This document shows positions 1 to 9,067 of a stretch of DNA of 64,000 bases, piece by piece. A program made the translations under genes and the position numbers. The notes below the pieces were generated by a model. It saw only the letters and a program-made list of their open reading frames with translations. It was not told the DNA's origin and made no database searches. Each line of letters opens with the position of its first letter. Within the stretch, counting starts at the first letter, position 1. This stretch comes from an uncultured Rhodospirillales bacterium (GTDB lineage Bacteria; Pseudomonadota; Alphaproteobacteria; Rhodospirillales; JABHCV01), in the NCBI GenBank assembly GCA_938092065.1, contig CALKND010000017.1:124001-188000 (forward strand), written 5' to 3'.

Positions 1-1
1 G

Positions 2-163
2 AAAGGTGACATTTCGGCGATGAATTTGATCTTAATTGTACTAATATTTGTTTTGTCCGCCGCTGGCATAACCTTACCAATTATGAAAGGGGTGTTTGTC
101 AATCTGAATTGGATAAGCGGTCTTCGATACGCTGACCCTAGCGATCCCAACGAACAAATTTAA
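2..163 (+). CDS. C-terminal end of an unknown membrane protein (partial) or a 47-aa membrane peptide
   Basis: An open frame enters from the window edge and stops at 161-163. It has an internal ATG at 20, preceded at some distance by a weak gaaagg. The readable part has one strong hydrophobic helix (ILIVLIFVLSAAGITLPI) followed by a short polar tail rich in Asp, Pro and Asn. It could be the last transmembrane segment of a longer inner-membrane protein or a free-standing 47-residue peptide. The family is not recognisable from this much sequence. Confidence 0.4.
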   Translation, partial: KGDISAMNLILIVLIFVLSAAGITLPIMKGVFVNLNWISGLRYADPSDPNEQI

Positions 164-265
164 TAAAGTGCGTCATCTATAATACTCTGCCGTGATTCCT
201 AAAAGATATTATCTATTCAATTAAGTTCTAAGAACTTGTTAGGCATACGTAGAGAGCAATAATAA

Positions 266-346
266 ATGCCGTTTCTTTTGCGCGCAGCAGTGGTGTTGAC
301 GTTTTGCGGCATGTTTCTACTCAAACTGGTTTTATATAGAAACTAG
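266..346 (+). CDS. Possible 26-aa hydrophobic peptide
   Basis: A short ATG frame lies between the partial gene at the window start and tRNA-Thr. It encodes one hydrophobic stretch (AAVVLTFCGMFLLKLVL) with basic residues at both sides, as in small single-pass membrane peptides. A weak purine run (agagag) lies about ten bases upstream. Nothing else supports it, so chance is a real alternative. Confidence 0.2.
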   Translation: MPFLLRAAVVLTFCGMFLLKLVLYRN

Positions 347-384
347 TAGATATAAGTGAATTAACCGCAGTGGTAGATGAGAAA

Positions 385-459
385 TGGTGCCGCCGGACAG
401 AATTGAACTGTCGGCCTCGCCATTACCAATGGCGCGCTCTACCCCTGAGCTACGGCGGC
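385..459 (-). tRNA. tRNA-Thr (GGT)
   Basis: The minus strand folds as a complete cloverleaf: acceptor GCCGCCG with CGGCGGC, D-arm GCTC/GAGC, anticodon stem CGCCA/TGGCG around loop TTGGTAA (anticodon GGT), and T-arm GACAG/CTGTC with TTCAATT. The CCA end is encoded (385-387). Length is 75 bases with CCA. It lies alone on this strand, with the small gene at 599 facing the other way. Confidence 0.95.
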
Positions 460-598
460 ATCTTCGCCCGAGCATCATGTCTTGGACGTGAAAGCGCGCA
501 CAATGACATAGGGTTTGTTCCCTTGCAAGGGTCCCTTGCCGAAGTTTTTCAACGTGCGCACCACGAAAAATGATAAGAAATGTTGGGAGGTTAAAAAC

Positions 599-763
599 AT
601 GGCAAAAATCAATACGGGTAAACCATCTGGGACCACAGCCCAAAAGCTCACTAGGCATGAAAAAAGTATGGAGGAACGACGAAAACGCCAAGCAAACGCG
701 CTTCGCGCTAACCTAAAAAAACGCAAAGTTCAGTCACGCCAACGAAGTGAATCAGACCAATAG
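599..763 (+). CDS. Small basic protein upstream of murA
   Basis: The product is 54 residues and very basic, with an Arg/Lys/Glu-rich C-terminal half (RRKRQANALRANLKKRK) that should form one charged helix. The start is set by a good ribosome site, gggagg, eight bases before ATG 599; an in-frame ATG at 515 has no such site and overlaps the region next to tRNA-Thr. Small basic proteins of this kind commonly precede murA in alphaproteobacteria and are annotated as hypothetical. Binding to nucleic acid or ribosome is possible from the charge, but that is inference. Confidence 0.7.
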   Translation: MAKINTGKPSGTTAQKLTRHEKSMEERRKRQANALRANLKKRKVQSRQRSESDQ

Positions 764-871
764 GGTTGTTGTTAAAATTCAATGGGAATGGTTTCGTCAC
801 TTGTCCGTGTCACCGGCATAGAGTAGAAGATCCCTAGAAAATTTACTTCAACTGTCGACGAATGGACCTCA

Positions 872-2158
872 ATGGATCGAATAGTTATTCGCGGTGCGAA
901 AAGCTTGAATGGCACCATCTACATAGGTGGAGCAAAAAATGCAGCACTGCCTCTGCTCGCATCTTGTTTGCTTAGTGAACAGACACTGACACTGTCAAAC
1001 TTGCCTCACTTAGTCGATGTATCGAGCATGGCGCATCTGTTAGCCGAACTTGGTGTTTCTATCTCAATGAATGGAAACGCGGGTGGTGGTGGAAATATGG
1101 GTCGAGTGTTCGAACTCACAGCTTGTGGCAATATCCATACAACGGCACCTTACGAATTGGTGCGCAAAATGAGGGCTTCAATTTTAGTGCTAGGGCCTTT
1201 GTTAGCCCGCTATGGCGTTGCGCGCGTTTCTTTGCCCGGGGGATGTGCCATTGGTACTCGGCCAGTGGACCTGCACCTAAAAGCATTGGCCCAAATGGGC
1301 GCAGAAATTGATCTGACTGATGGTTATATCGAGGCGAAAGCACCCAACGGGTTGAAAGGGGCACATATTGTATTTCCAACCGTTACTGTTGGCGGCACGG
1401 AAAATCTTTTAATGGCTGCTGCTTTAGCTGATGGAAAGACCATCATTACCAATGCTGCACGAGAGCCCGAAGTAACCGACTTGGCTCAATGTCTTGTCGC
1501 CATGGGGGCAAAGATTGAAGGTATTGGCACAGACACCCTAAATATTATAGGTCAGAGAGAATTACATGGGGCTGATTATTCAGTAGTTCCTGATCGTATT
1601 GAAACAGGAAGTTACGCGGTTGCTGCAGCTGTTACTGATGGTGATTTGACCCTAAAAGGCACTCGCCTGAATTTAATTGAATCTATTGCGGGCATCTTGA
1701 GACAATCTGGCGTCAGTATTGTGGAGGTCGATGATGGCATTAGGGTGCGTCGGGCGTCGGAAGGGATAAGCGGCGTTGATGTAATGACCGAACCGTTCCC
1801 TGGTTTTCCGACAGATATGCAGGCACAGATGATGGTTCTGATGTCTGTAGCTAGAGGGGCATCAATGATTACTGAAACAATTTTTGAGAATCGCTTCATG
1901 CATGTGCCTGAACTTTCGCGTATGGGGGCAGATATAAACGTGCACGGGTCGTCTGCTATTATCCGTGGGGGGGTCAAACTAAAGGGAGCTCAAGTTATGG
2001 CAACTGACTTGAGAGCCTCGGTTTCTTTGGTCCTAGCCGCTCTGTCAGCAGATGGTGAAACGGAAATAAATCGTGTCTACCATTTAGACAGGGGTTACGA
2101 GCGGCTGGAAGAAAAATTGGCCGCTTGCGGAGCCGATATCGTGCGGATCAAAGATTGA
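872..2158 (+). CDS. murA: UDP-N-acetylglucosamine 1-carboxyvinyltransferase
   Basis: MurA transfers enolpyruvate from PEP to UDP-GlcNAc in the cytoplasm, the first committed step of peptidoglycan synthesis. The 428 residues match the usual family length. The N-terminal substrate site GAKNAALP has Lys22, and the PEP-loop Cys is present as Cys125 in LPGGCAIG, so fosfomycin-type attack would be expected. The C-terminal part keeps [12 protein letters not shown] and the DLRAS segment. An ATG at 862 is in another frame, so 872 is the start. It follows the small basic gene by about 110 bases and faces the cold-shock gene with a 15-base gap. Confidence 0.97.
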   Translation: MDRIVIRGAKSLNGTIYIGGAKNAALPLLASCLLSEQTLTLSNLPHLVDVSSMAHLLAELGVSISMNGNAGGGGNMGRVFELTACGNIHTTAPYELVRKMRASILVLGPLLARYGVARVSLPGGCAIGTRPVDLHLKALAQMGAEIDLTDGYIEAKAPNGLKGAHIVFPTVTVGGTENLLMAAALADGKTIITNAAREPEVTDLAQCLVAMGAKIEGIGTDTLNIIGQRELHGADYSVVPDRIETGSYAVAAAVTDGDLTLKGTRLNLIESIAGILRQSGVSIVEVDDGIRVRRASEGISGVDVMTEPFPGFPTDMQAQMMVLMSVARGASMITETIFENRFMHVPELSRMGADINVHGSSAIIRGGVKLKGAQVMATDLRASVSLVLAALSADGETEINRVYHLDRGYERLEEKLAACGADIVRIKD

Positions 2159-2173
2159 TCTGCCGTTAGATAA

Positions 2174-2383
2174 TTAGTCGATTGCTACTAGGCTCTCAGC
2201 AGAACTACGTCCACCATCACCAGGCACAAGTTCAAATTCGACTTTTTGGCCTTCACGAAGTGTGTCCATACCAGCCTTTTGAACGGCGGAAATATGTACA
2301 AAAGCATCTTTTCCCCCATCTTCTGGCTCGATAAAACCAAACCCTTTTGTAGGATTAAACCATTTAACTGTACCAACAGACAT
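2174..2383 (-). CDS. cspA: Cold-shock protein, CspA family
   Basis: The product is a 69-residue single cold-shock domain, a nucleic-acid chaperone of the cytoplasm. RNP1 is KGFGFIEP (residues 13-20) and RNP2 is AFVHIS, both with the aromatic residues that stack on single-stranded RNA. Length is standard for a one-domain Csp. A purine-rich site (agagag) lies just before the ATG. The roughly 290 AT-rich bases upstream leave room for a long 5' leader as in other csp genes, but I cannot show a thermosensing fold. Which csp paralogue it is cannot be decided here. Confidence 0.95.
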   Translation of the reverse strand: MSVGTVKWFNPTKGFGFIEPEDGGKDAFVHISAVQKAGMDTLREGQKVEFELVPGDGGRSSAESLVAID

Positions 2384-2677
2384 TTTATTTACTCTCTTTA
2401 GATAGTCTCAAACAACGTGTTCACAATAAATTATAACTTTTAATTAAGCTATAGACACTGTTTTGCTAACATGGAAACGTGGTAAATTCCAACAATTTCT
2501 ATTAATTGCTATAATAAATTTATTGATTAACAAGGCGCCAAAGTTGTTAATCCAAGGTTTTCGGAGAAAAAGCCTTAATTTAAGCCGTGAAAATGTATGT
2601 GAACAGGCTGGTTAAAGTTGCTCAAACACTATAATAATGCCGCCACTAATTGGGTTGAAATTTAGTTGAGGGATAGT

Positions 2678-3367
2678 ATGTCGAGTAAGTGTAAAAAAAA
2701 ATTAGTTCTTGCCCTACCAAAGGGACGTATCCTTGATGAGGTAATGCCTCTCGTACGTGCCGCTGGAATTGAGCCTGAACCAAATTTTTATGATGATGGC
2801 GCGCGTCAGCTTCGCTTTACCACGAACCGACTTGATCTTGATATTGTTCGGGTTCGTAGCTTTGACGTGGCAACCTTTGTTGCTTTTGGCGCAGCTGACT
2901 TGGGTGTTGTTGGTGCGGACGTGTTAATGGAATTTGATTATGCAGAAATCTACGCACCCATTGATCTGGGTGTTGGTTATTGCCGTCTTGCTGTGGCAGA
3001 ACCAGAGGAGATGGTTGGAAGTGATGATCCGGGCACTTGGAGCCACGTACGTGTTGCAACTAAATATCCTGAAATCACCCGCCGCCACTTTGCTCAGCGT
3101 GGTGTGCAGGCTGAATGTATTAAGCTCAGTGGAGCTATGGAGTTAGCCCCCAATTTGGGACTTTGTCGTCGTATTGTTGATCTTGTCTCTAGTGGGGATA
3201 CTTTACGAGCAAACGGCCTTGTTGAAATAGAACAAATAGCTGAAATTACATCATCACTTGCTGTTAACCGGTCCGCTTGGAAAACCCGGCCTGAAGAAAT
3301 AGGCCAGTTGATTGAAGATTTCCGCAAAGTACTTGCAAAAACTAAACCTACTAAAGAGGTCGCCTAA
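2678..3367 (+). CDS. hisG: ATP phosphoribosyltransferase, short form
   Basis: HisG condenses ATP and PRPP, the first and feedback-controlled step of histidine synthesis. At about 229 residues it is the short form, which lacks the C-terminal regulatory domain and needs HisZ; a hisZ gene is present at 31069-32232. The N-terminus [11 protein letters not shown] and the segment [14 protein letters not shown] are typical. An upstream in-frame TTG (2666) lies inside the ribosome site (gaggga), so ATG 2678 is preferred. The stop overlaps the hisD start by one base, so translation is likely coupled. Confidence 0.95.
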   Translation: MSSKCKKKLVLALPKGRILDEVMPLVRAAGIEPEPNFYDDGARQLRFTTNRLDLDIVRVRSFDVATFVAFGAADLGVVGADVLMEFDYAEIYAPIDLGVGYCRLAVAEPEEMVGSDDPGTWSHVRVATKYPEITRRHFAQRGVQAECIKLSGAMELAPNLGLCRRIVDLVSSGDTLRANGLVEIEQIAEITSSLAVNRSAWKTRPEEIGQLIEDFRKVLAKTKPTKEVA

Positions 3368-4674
3368 TGACGGTCCGCTTAAATTCTGCCGACAAGGACT
3401 TTGAAGTGGCTTTTGTGAGCTTGCTTGCGGCTAAGCGTGAGACAAATATAGATGTTAATAGCGTAGTCTCAACTATTCTTGAAGACGTCCGTGTCCGTGG
3501 TGATGACGCAGTTATTGAACTGACCCGACGTTTTGATCGCTTTAATATAAAAAAAGAAGACCTTTGTATTGGCAGTGATGAAGTTGACAAGGCTATTAGC
3601 CAGTGCAAACCGGAATTGATTCAGGCACTGGAACTTGCAGCATGCCGTATAGAAGACTTTCATAAGCACCAATTACCAGATGATTTAGACTATGTTGATG
3701 AAGCAGGACTTCGTCTTGGTTACCGCTGGAGCGCAATTGCTGCTGCTGGGCTTTATGTGCCAGGCGGCACGGCGGCCTATCCCTCGTCGGTCTTGATGAA
3801 CGCACTTCCAGCAAAGATTGCGGGAGTTGAGAGACTTGTAATGGTGGTGCCGACACCAGGTGGTGTTATTAACCCATTAGTTCTGGCAGCAGCACGCACA
3901 GCAGGAGTTCATGAAATATATCGTATAGGTGGAGCGCAAGCTATTGGTGCGCTGGCCTATGGTACTGAGACTATTGCCCCTGTAGATAAGATCGTTGGTC
4001 CCGGTAATGCATATGTTGCTGCTGCTAAGCGTCAGGTTTTTGGTGCTGTAGGAATAGACATGATTGCTGGACCCTCTGAAATTCTGGTGTTGGCTGATAA
4101 AGAAAACCATCCTAGTTGGATAGCTGCAGATCTTTTGTCCCAAGCAGAACATGATGCGGCAGCGCAGTCGATACTGATAACAGATGATAAAGACTTTTCT
4201 GAAAGTGTCTCCAAAGCTGTTGAGGATATGCTGAAAACACTACCGAGAGCAAATATAGCATCCAAAAGCTGGCATGATTTTGGTGCCATCATCCTTGTCG
4301 AAAGATTAGATGATGCGTTGCCACTGATTAACCGCCTTGCGCCGGAACACCTTGAACTAGCTGTAGAGGATCCAAATGCCATTGCTGCCAAGGTTCGTAA
4401 TGCTGGGTCGATCTTTCTTGGGCGTTATGCCCCTGAAGCGCTGGGTGATTATCTAGCTGGACCAAATCATGTTCTCCCGACAGCCAGAAGTGCACGCTTC
4501 TCGTCGGGTCTTGGCGTGCTCGATTTTATGAAACGTTCTTCCTTAATTTCGGCAGATGAAGAAAGCTTAGGTAATGTTGGCCCTGCCGCAGTGTTGCTGG
4601 CCCAAGCCGAAGGTCTTGATGCCCATGCCCGCTCGATTCTTTTACGTTTGGGCCGGCAATCTGAGGAAAAATGA
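3367..4674 (+). CDS. hisD: Histidinol dehydrogenase
   Basis: HisD oxidises L-histidinol to L-histidine in two NAD-dependent steps, the end of the pathway. The 435 residues are full length. The family stretch KIVGPGNAYVAAAKR is present, as are the zinc and catalytic segment SQAEHDAAAQS, the proton-shuttle region APEHLEL and GPNHVLPT near the C-terminus. It overlaps hisG at the start and the next gene by an ATGA, so the three are probably one transcript. No other his genes are in the window except hisG and hisZ. Confidence 0.97.
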   Translation: MTVRLNSADKDFEVAFVSLLAAKRETNIDVNSVVSTILEDVRVRGDDAVIELTRRFDRFNIKKEDLCIGSDEVDKAISQCKPELIQALELAACRIEDFHKHQLPDDLDYVDEAGLRLGYRWSAIAAAGLYVPGGTAAYPSSVLMNALPAKIAGVERLVMVVPTPGGVINPLVLAAARTAGVHEIYRIGGAQAIGALAYGTETIAPVDKIVGPGNAYVAAAKRQVFGAVGIDMIAGPSEILVLADKENHPSWIAADLLSQAEHDAAAQSILITDDKDFSESVSKAVEDMLKTLPRANIASKSWHDFGAIILVERLDDALPLINRLAPEHLELAVEDPNAIAAKVRNAGSIFLGRYAPEALGDYLAGPNHVLPTARSARFSSGLGVLDFMKRSSLISADEESLGNVGPAAVLLAQAEGLDAHARSILLRLGRQSEEK

Positions 4675-5141
4675 ACAATCAAAGGTTGGTAGGTGTTTTT
4701 CTGGATGAGCGGAGCGTTGTAAGTCGTTCCGCACAGGTAGATCACGAACGCAAGGTAGCTATTTACGACTTAATCGAAGAAAATAGTTTTAAACTAGTTG
4801 GCGGTTTCCCTGGTCCTTTCAATTTGCATTTGTCTATCGTCGAGAACCGATTTGTTTTTGATATCCGAGATACGGATGACAACGGATTGAGCCGCTTTAC
4901 TCAGCCGCTCAGTCCACTTCGGGCCATAATTAAAGACTACTTCATGATCTGTGACAGTTATTATAAAGCGATTAAAACGTCGTCGCCTTTGAAGATTGAG
5001 GCTATCGATATGGGCCGCCGCGGCTTACACAATGAGGGTGCTGAAATTTTGCAAGAACGTCTTGCCGAAAAAGTAGAGATTGATAGTGGCACTGCCCGGC
5101 GACTTTTCACCCTAATTTGCATCCTCCATATCAGGGCCTAG
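4671..5141 (+). CDS. UPF0262 family protein
   Basis: The 156-residue product matches the alphaproteobacterial UPF0262 family in length, in its opening (LVGVFLDERSVVSRS) and in its usual place after hisD. It has no signal peptide or membrane helix and should be a soluble cytoplasmic protein. Function is unknown; constant linkage to his, phosphatase and infA genes gives little clue. The start overlaps the hisD stop (ATGA). Its C-terminal end does not overlap the next gene if that one starts at 5156. Confidence 0.85.
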   Translation: MNNQRLVGVFLDERSVVSRSAQVDHERKVAIYDLIEENSFKLVGGFPGPFNLHLSIVENRFVFDIRDTDDNGLSRFTQPLSPLRAIIKDYFMICDSYYKAIKTSSPLKIEAIDMGRRGLHNEGAEILQERLAEKVEIDSGTARRLFTLICILHIRA

Positions 5142-5155
5142 GGAAGGTGTGTGGT

Positions 5156-5599
5156 ATGACCAATTTCCCCTCAGCTATATTGTTTGCCTGCACCATGAAT
5201 TCGGTTCGCTCACCTATCGCTGAAGGTCTTCTGAAACATTTACTTGGTAATGCAATATATATTGACTCAGTTGGTGTAAGATTTGGAGTAATTGATGGGT
5301 TCGCTATTGAAGTGATGGATGAAATTGGGATTGATGTTTCTAAACACAAGGCCAAAACTTTTGATCACCTTGAAGATAGGTCCTTTGACATTATTATCTC
5401 TTTATCACTGGAAGCTCAGCATAAGGCGCTTGAGATGTCCCAAGGAATGGCCTGTGATGCTGTATTTTGGGACACTTTTGATCCGACGACCATCGAAGGA
5501 AATCGTGAAATCAGGCTCGATGCCTATCGTCAAGTTCGCGACCAATTGCTGGTAAAGATTAAGAAAAGTCTCCTAAGAGGCGCTTTGCCAAAAGAATGA
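5156..5599 (+). CDS. Low-molecular-weight protein-tyrosine-phosphatase-like protein
   Basis: The start of the 147-residue product carries the phosphate-binding loop CTMNSVRS (Cys12 to Arg18), the CX5R signature shared by LMW tyrosine phosphatases and thioredoxin-type arsenate reductases. The following SPIAEGLL helix is also typical. A DTFDP segment near residue 105 could supply the general acid Asp. ATG 5156 is preferred because ggaagg lies just upstream, while the in-frame ATG at 5117 falls inside the UPF0262 gene. Phosphatase or arsenate reductase activity cannot be separated by sequence reading; the substrate is unknown. Confidence 0.85.
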   Translation: MTNFPSAILFACTMNSVRSPIAEGLLKHLLGNAIYIDSVGVRFGVIDGFAIEVMDEIGIDVSKHKAKTFDHLEDRSFDIIISLSLEAQHKALEMSQGMACDAVFWDTFDPTTIEGNREIRLDAYRQVRDQLLVKIKKSLLRGALPKE

Positions 5600-5630
5600 A
5601 AGCTCTTCAGAAGCACAAATAATCTCTCCA

Positions 5631-5647
5631 AAGTTATGAAATAACTT
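5631..5647. repeat. Perfect short inverted repeat before infA
   Basis: A 7-base arm AAGTTAT and its complement ATAACTT flank the loop GAA in the 116-base gap between the phosphatase gene and infA. No T-run follows, so it is a poor terminator. It could be an mRNA-stability hairpin or chance in AT-rich DNA. Confidence 0.3.
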
Positions 5648-5715
5648 GACCGAAGCCTTCATGGACGTCACTTATGTGCCCGAATAAGATTAATTGGAAA
5701 GCGTATAGAGGCTAA

Positions 5716-5934
5716 ATGGCTAAAGAAGAGCTTTTAGAATTTTCTGGCATAGTTAAAGAACTCCTTCCGAATGCTATGTTCCGGGTAGAGTTGGATAATG
5801 GCCATGAAGTACTGACACATACAGCGGGTAAAATGAGAAAGTTTCGTATTCGTGTATTGGCAGGTGATCGCGTAAACGTCGAAATGACACCGTACGATCT
5901 GACCAAAGGTCGGATCACCTTCCGCTTCAAGTAA
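5716..5934 (+). CDS. infA: Translation initiation factor IF-1
   Basis: IF-1 binds the 30S A-site during initiation. The 72 residues form a single S1/OB domain with the family segments [18 protein letters not shown] and [16 protein letters not shown], and end in RITFRFK as usual. The gene sits between the phosphatase gene and maf, its normal place in this class. A gap of about 116 bases upstream suggests it may have its own promoter. Confidence 0.97.
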   Translation: MAKEELLEFSGIVKELLPNAMFRVELDNGHEVLTHTAGKMRKFRIRVLAGDRVNVEMTPYDLTKGRITFRFK

Positions 5935-5957
5935 ACTGTGATTCAGGAGGTTATGGT

Positions 5958-6548
5958 ATGGCGGGTTCCGACAAGGATTTACCCCGCTTGATACTTGCCT
6001 CGGCTTCGCCAAGGCGGATTTCTTTACTTGCCCAGATCGGTATTGTCCCTGATCAAATTATCCCCGCTCATATTGATGAAAAACCTCATAAGAGCGAACT
6101 GCCAAGCCAGTTGGCCAAGCGTCTTGGCGCATCTAAGGCCATGGCGATTGCACCTGAACATTCGTGCGCGTGCATTCTGTCCTGTGATACGGTGGTTGCG
6201 GTGGGTAGACGCATTCTGGACAAGGCAGAATGCGAAGACGATGTCAGACGTAGCCTGAAACTATTGTCGGGGCGTCGCCACCGGGTCTATGGAGGACTAA
6301 CGTTAGTTGATTCTAATGGTAAAATTCACAACAGACTAGTCATCACTTCGGTCACCTTTAAAAAGCTTGAGGACTCTGAAATAGACGAATACGTAGATTG
6401 TGGCGAGTGGCAAGGCAAAGCTGGTGGTTACGCCATTCAAGGCCGTGCAGGAGTGTTTGTTAGAAAAATTGCTGGCTCCTACTCAAACATTGTAGGACTG
6501 CCGCTTTATGAAACGTCCAAGTTGCTCAAAGGGATTTGTTGTGACTAG
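5958..6548 (+). CDS. maf: Maf-family nucleotide pyrophosphatase
   Basis: Maf proteins hydrolyse non-canonical or modified NTPs to the monophosphates in the cytoplasm. The 196-residue product has the signature SASPRR (residues 15-20), the acidic site CDTVV (Asp77) and the later segment EWQGKAGGYAIQG, all typical. A clear ribosome site, aggagg, lies ten bases before ATG 5958. Its last bases overlap the rng start by eight bases, so the two are probably translationally coupled. Confidence 0.93.
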   Translation: MAGSDKDLPRLILASASPRRISLLAQIGIVPDQIIPAHIDEKPHKSELPSQLAKRLGASKAMAIAPEHSCACILSCDTVVAVGRRILDKAECEDDVRRSLKLLSGRRHRVYGGLTLVDSNGKIHNRLVITSVTFKKLEDSEIDEYVDCGEWQGKAGGYAIQGRAGVFVRKIAGSYSNIVGLPLYETSKLLKGICCD

Positions 6549-8019
6549 TGTCAATGAGGTCCTGATCGAAGTTCGTCCAGGTAGGTTGCGTTCTGCTTTG
6601 ACTATTGATGGCCGCTTGGTTCAAATGATCGTCGAAGATGAGAGTGAACCCAGCCTAGTTGGTAATATTTACTTGGGTCGAGTTGAAAAAGTTATAGAAT
6701 CTCTAAATGCTTGTTTTGTGGATTTGGGCTTGGATCGCTCGGGCTTTTTGGCCATGCCTGAAGTGCGGCCAGTTGGCGAAAAAGTATCATCCGGGGATAA
6801 GATCTCAAAATACTTGTGCGAAGGTGATAAAGTTTGTGTTCAGATTCAGCGTGACTCTTTTGAGGGGAAAGGTCCAAAGCTAACAACACGTCTGACGCTT
6901 TTGTCTCGCTCAGTGATTTTGACACCAGGTGACAATGCCATAAAAATCTCACACCGTATTGACTCAGTTGAGACCCGTTCTCGTCTTAAAAGCTTACTTA
7001 ATGATATTGCTGGCCAAAGTGAGGGCTTTATTGTCCGCACTGCAGCTGAGACCATACCTAATGAAGATATAATCGCACATGTTGAGAAACTTCGTGAAGA
7101 ATATCTGGGGATTAAAGCTGGTCTATATGCAGGTGCCATGCCGTCCCTACTTCATGGGTTGGCTGACGGGGTTATACGTGCTCTTCGTGACTGGACCCCA
7201 AGTGATGTAAATAGAATAATAATTGACGATATCCAAGCCTATCTAAAAGCTAAAAAATTTCTTGAACAACAAGCTCCAGCTTTACTTGAACGGTTGTCTC
7301 ATCACAAAGGACCGCAGCCTTTATTTCAAGTGGGAAACTTAGTTGATGATCTCGAGCAAGCTTTGGGAGCACATGTGGATTTGCCATCTGGCGGATCAAT
7401 TATTATCAGTGAAACTGCAGCCCTTATCGCCGTGGATGTAAATGTTGCCGGTACATCGAAAGGTGAGTACGAGCGATCAATTTTAGAAACAAATCTTGAG
7501 GCTTGCGCTGAGATTGCCCGGCAAATCCGTTTGCGTAATTTAAGCGGTTTGCTGGTTGTTGATTTTGTCTCAATGAAAAACCGAAAAAGTATGAACAAAG
7601 TTCTTGCCGCCCTTAAGCTACGTATTGCAGATGACCCTGAGCAGGTGTTCGTTGCTGGTTTCACCCATTTTGGTCTCGTGGAAATGACACGCAAACGGAG
7701 CAGGCCCTCCCTAAGAACCAGTCTTGGTCAAAATTGTCTCAAATGTGAAGGTAGTGGTCTTTCGCTTACGGTTCGAACCCATGGTTTTAATGCGCTGGAC
7801 CGGTTGCGGGTGGAGGGCCTAAGTCGCCCATCTCAATGTCTGGAACTCAGGACAAGCAAGGCAGTGGCAGCATGCTTTGATGGGCAACTTAAAAATGCAT
7901 TAAGCGAACTGCGAGTAGAACTGGGTATTAAAATAACAATAAGGGCTGATACTGGTCTGGAGGATGAGTTCTTTGATATAATCCGTCATGTTTCGAGTAA
8001 AGGAAATATAGATGACTGA
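6541..8019 (+). CDS. rng: Ribonuclease G / E family endoribonuclease
   Basis: This endonuclease processes 16S rRNA and mRNAs. About 492 residues fit RNase G; the long RNase E scaffold tail is absent. An N-terminal S1-like region (GNIYLGRVEKV) is followed by the RNE/RNG catalytic core with metal-site Asp in ALIAVDVNVAG and GLLVVDFVSM. The zinc-link pair is CLKCEGSG. GTG 6541, preceded by aaaggga, is preferred; an in-frame ATG at 6508 lies deep inside maf. It overlaps maf and yacG at its two ends. Confidence 0.92.
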   Translation: MTSVNEVLIEVRPGRLRSALTIDGRLVQMIVEDESEPSLVGNIYLGRVEKVIESLNACFVDLGLDRSGFLAMPEVRPVGEKVSSGDKISKYLCEGDKVCVQIQRDSFEGKGPKLTTRLTLLSRSVILTPGDNAIKISHRIDSVETRSRLKSLLNDIAGQSEGFIVRTAAETIPNEDIIAHVEKLREEYLGIKAGLYAGAMPSLLHGLADGVIRALRDWTPSDVNRIIIDDIQAYLKAKKFLEQQAPALLERLSHHKGPQPLFQVGNLVDDLEQALGAHVDLPSGGSIIISETAALIAVDVNVAGTSKGEYERSILETNLEACAEIARQIRLRNLSGLLVVDFVSMKNRKSMNKVLAALKLRIADDPEQVFVAGFTHFGLVEMTRKRSRPSLRTSLGQNCLKCEGSGLSLTVRTHGFNALDRLRVEGLSRPSQCLELRTSKAVAACFDGQLKNALSELRVELGIKITIRADTGLEDEFFDIIRHVSSKGNIDD

Positions 8020-8215
8020 AGTTATATCTCTAAAGCCAAAAAGACAAAATGAAGATTGTCCCATTTGTGGGAAGTCAGAAAATCATAATTTCACCCCATT
8101 CTGCTCCAAGTATTGTGCTGACGTGGACCTGAGTAAATGGCTCAAGGGAGATTATAAGATTCCAATAAATGAAGAAGAGGAATTGAATGGCGAACCTCCA
8201 GATGCGGGGTATTGA
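8012..8215 (+). CDS. yacG: DNA gyrase inhibitor YacG
   Basis: YacG is a small zinc protein that binds GyrB and blocks DNA binding by gyrase. The 67-residue product has the four-Cys site CPICG (Cys16, Cys19) and FCSKYC (Cys31, Cys35), followed by the usual DLSKWLKGDYKIP and an acidic tail. The start overlaps the end of rng by eight bases. It is the last gene of the his-infA-rng run, and a hairpin follows four bases after the stop. Confidence 0.93.
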   Translation: MTEVISLKPKRQNEDCPICGKSENHNFTPFCSKYCADVDLSKWLKGDYKIPINEEEELNGEPPDAGY

Positions 8216-8219
8216 AAAA

Positions 8220-8260
8220 CCTGTCTAGGGATGCTGGACAGGCCTTCTTATTTCTTTTAT
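8220..8260 (+). terminator. Likely intrinsic terminator after yacG
   Basis: A stem CCTGTCTAG / CTGGACAGG (one G-T pair) with a five-base loop at 8220-8242 is followed by a T-rich stretch (ccttcttatttctttta). It sits directly after yacG and before tRNA-Phe, so it should end the hisG-yacG transcript. Confidence 0.6.
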
Positions 8261-8315
8261 AAGCCTCTCTCTTATTAGTGAACGTATAATGTCTTAATAT
8301 TTTAAGCTAATAGAG

Positions 8316-8391
<76 letters not shown>

Positions 8392-8589
8392 TTTTTTCTT
8401 TATATAATATTGGCTTAAATGAAAAAGCTATTCACCTCTAAAACCGGTCTGTTTTAAAAATGGCCCTTAATACTAAAATGTGTTTGATTTGAACGATAGG
8501 CAAAAACATTATGGAATAAGCTTTTGGTGAATTGTGCACTGTGATAGCGTCTTCTATGGTTTAATATGTCTACCTAGGAGGACAGTATT

Positions 8590-9000
8590 TTGGAAATAGT
8601 CGGCAGTTCGCTCAACGAGCTTTCTTGGTTTCTTGCCCATATGGCAACAGCCTTGGCCCTGACTTTATTTTATGTGGTCATTTATATGTGGGCGACACCG
8701 CACCCTGAAATCAAATTGATTCGGGAAAACAACACGGCGGCATCGCTTGCGTTTGCCGGTAGTTTGCTTGGATTTTGTATGCCATTGGCAAGCGCAATCA
8801 CTAATTCGAATTCTTTGGTCGATGTTTTAATCTGGGGTGTGGTTGCGTTGCTGGTTCAGATCGTTATTTTCTATCTGGTCCGGTTGCCCATACCTAAAAT
8901 TTCAGAGCGGATAGAAAATGGTGAAATGGCAAGTGGTCTATGGCTTGGTGTTGCTTCGTCGGCCGGCGGTCTATTGAATGCAGCCTCTATGACAAACTAG
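8590..9000 (+). CDS. DUF350 family membrane protein
   Basis: The 136-residue product has four hydrophobic segments arranged as two similar halves (about residues 13-34, 48-66, 74-98 and 113-130), as in DUF350 proteins such as E. coli YjfL. It begins with TTG 8590, supported by a strong AGGAGG eight bases upstream; no better ATG is available. It is an inner-membrane protein of unknown function. In E. coli yjfL lies with DUF1190 and glutathionylspermidine-synthase-like genes, and the same neighbours follow here in the same order, so a shared process is likely. Confidence 0.85.
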   Translation: MEIVGSSLNELSWFLAHMATALALTLFYVVIYMWATPHPEIKLIRENNTAASLAFAGSLLGFCMPLASAITNSNSLVDVLIWGVVALLVQIVIFYLVRLPIPKISERIENGEMASGLWLGVASSAGGLLNAASMTN

Positions 9001-9067
9001 TCGATAAAAATGCCACCAAGGGCACTACAAATAGTATTAAGATTAACCCACAATGAGAGATTTTAAA

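Noticed and set aside
332-691. Minus-strand 119-codon frame
   Set aside because: It runs through the tRNA-Thr gene and antisense to the small basic gene, with no ribosome site.
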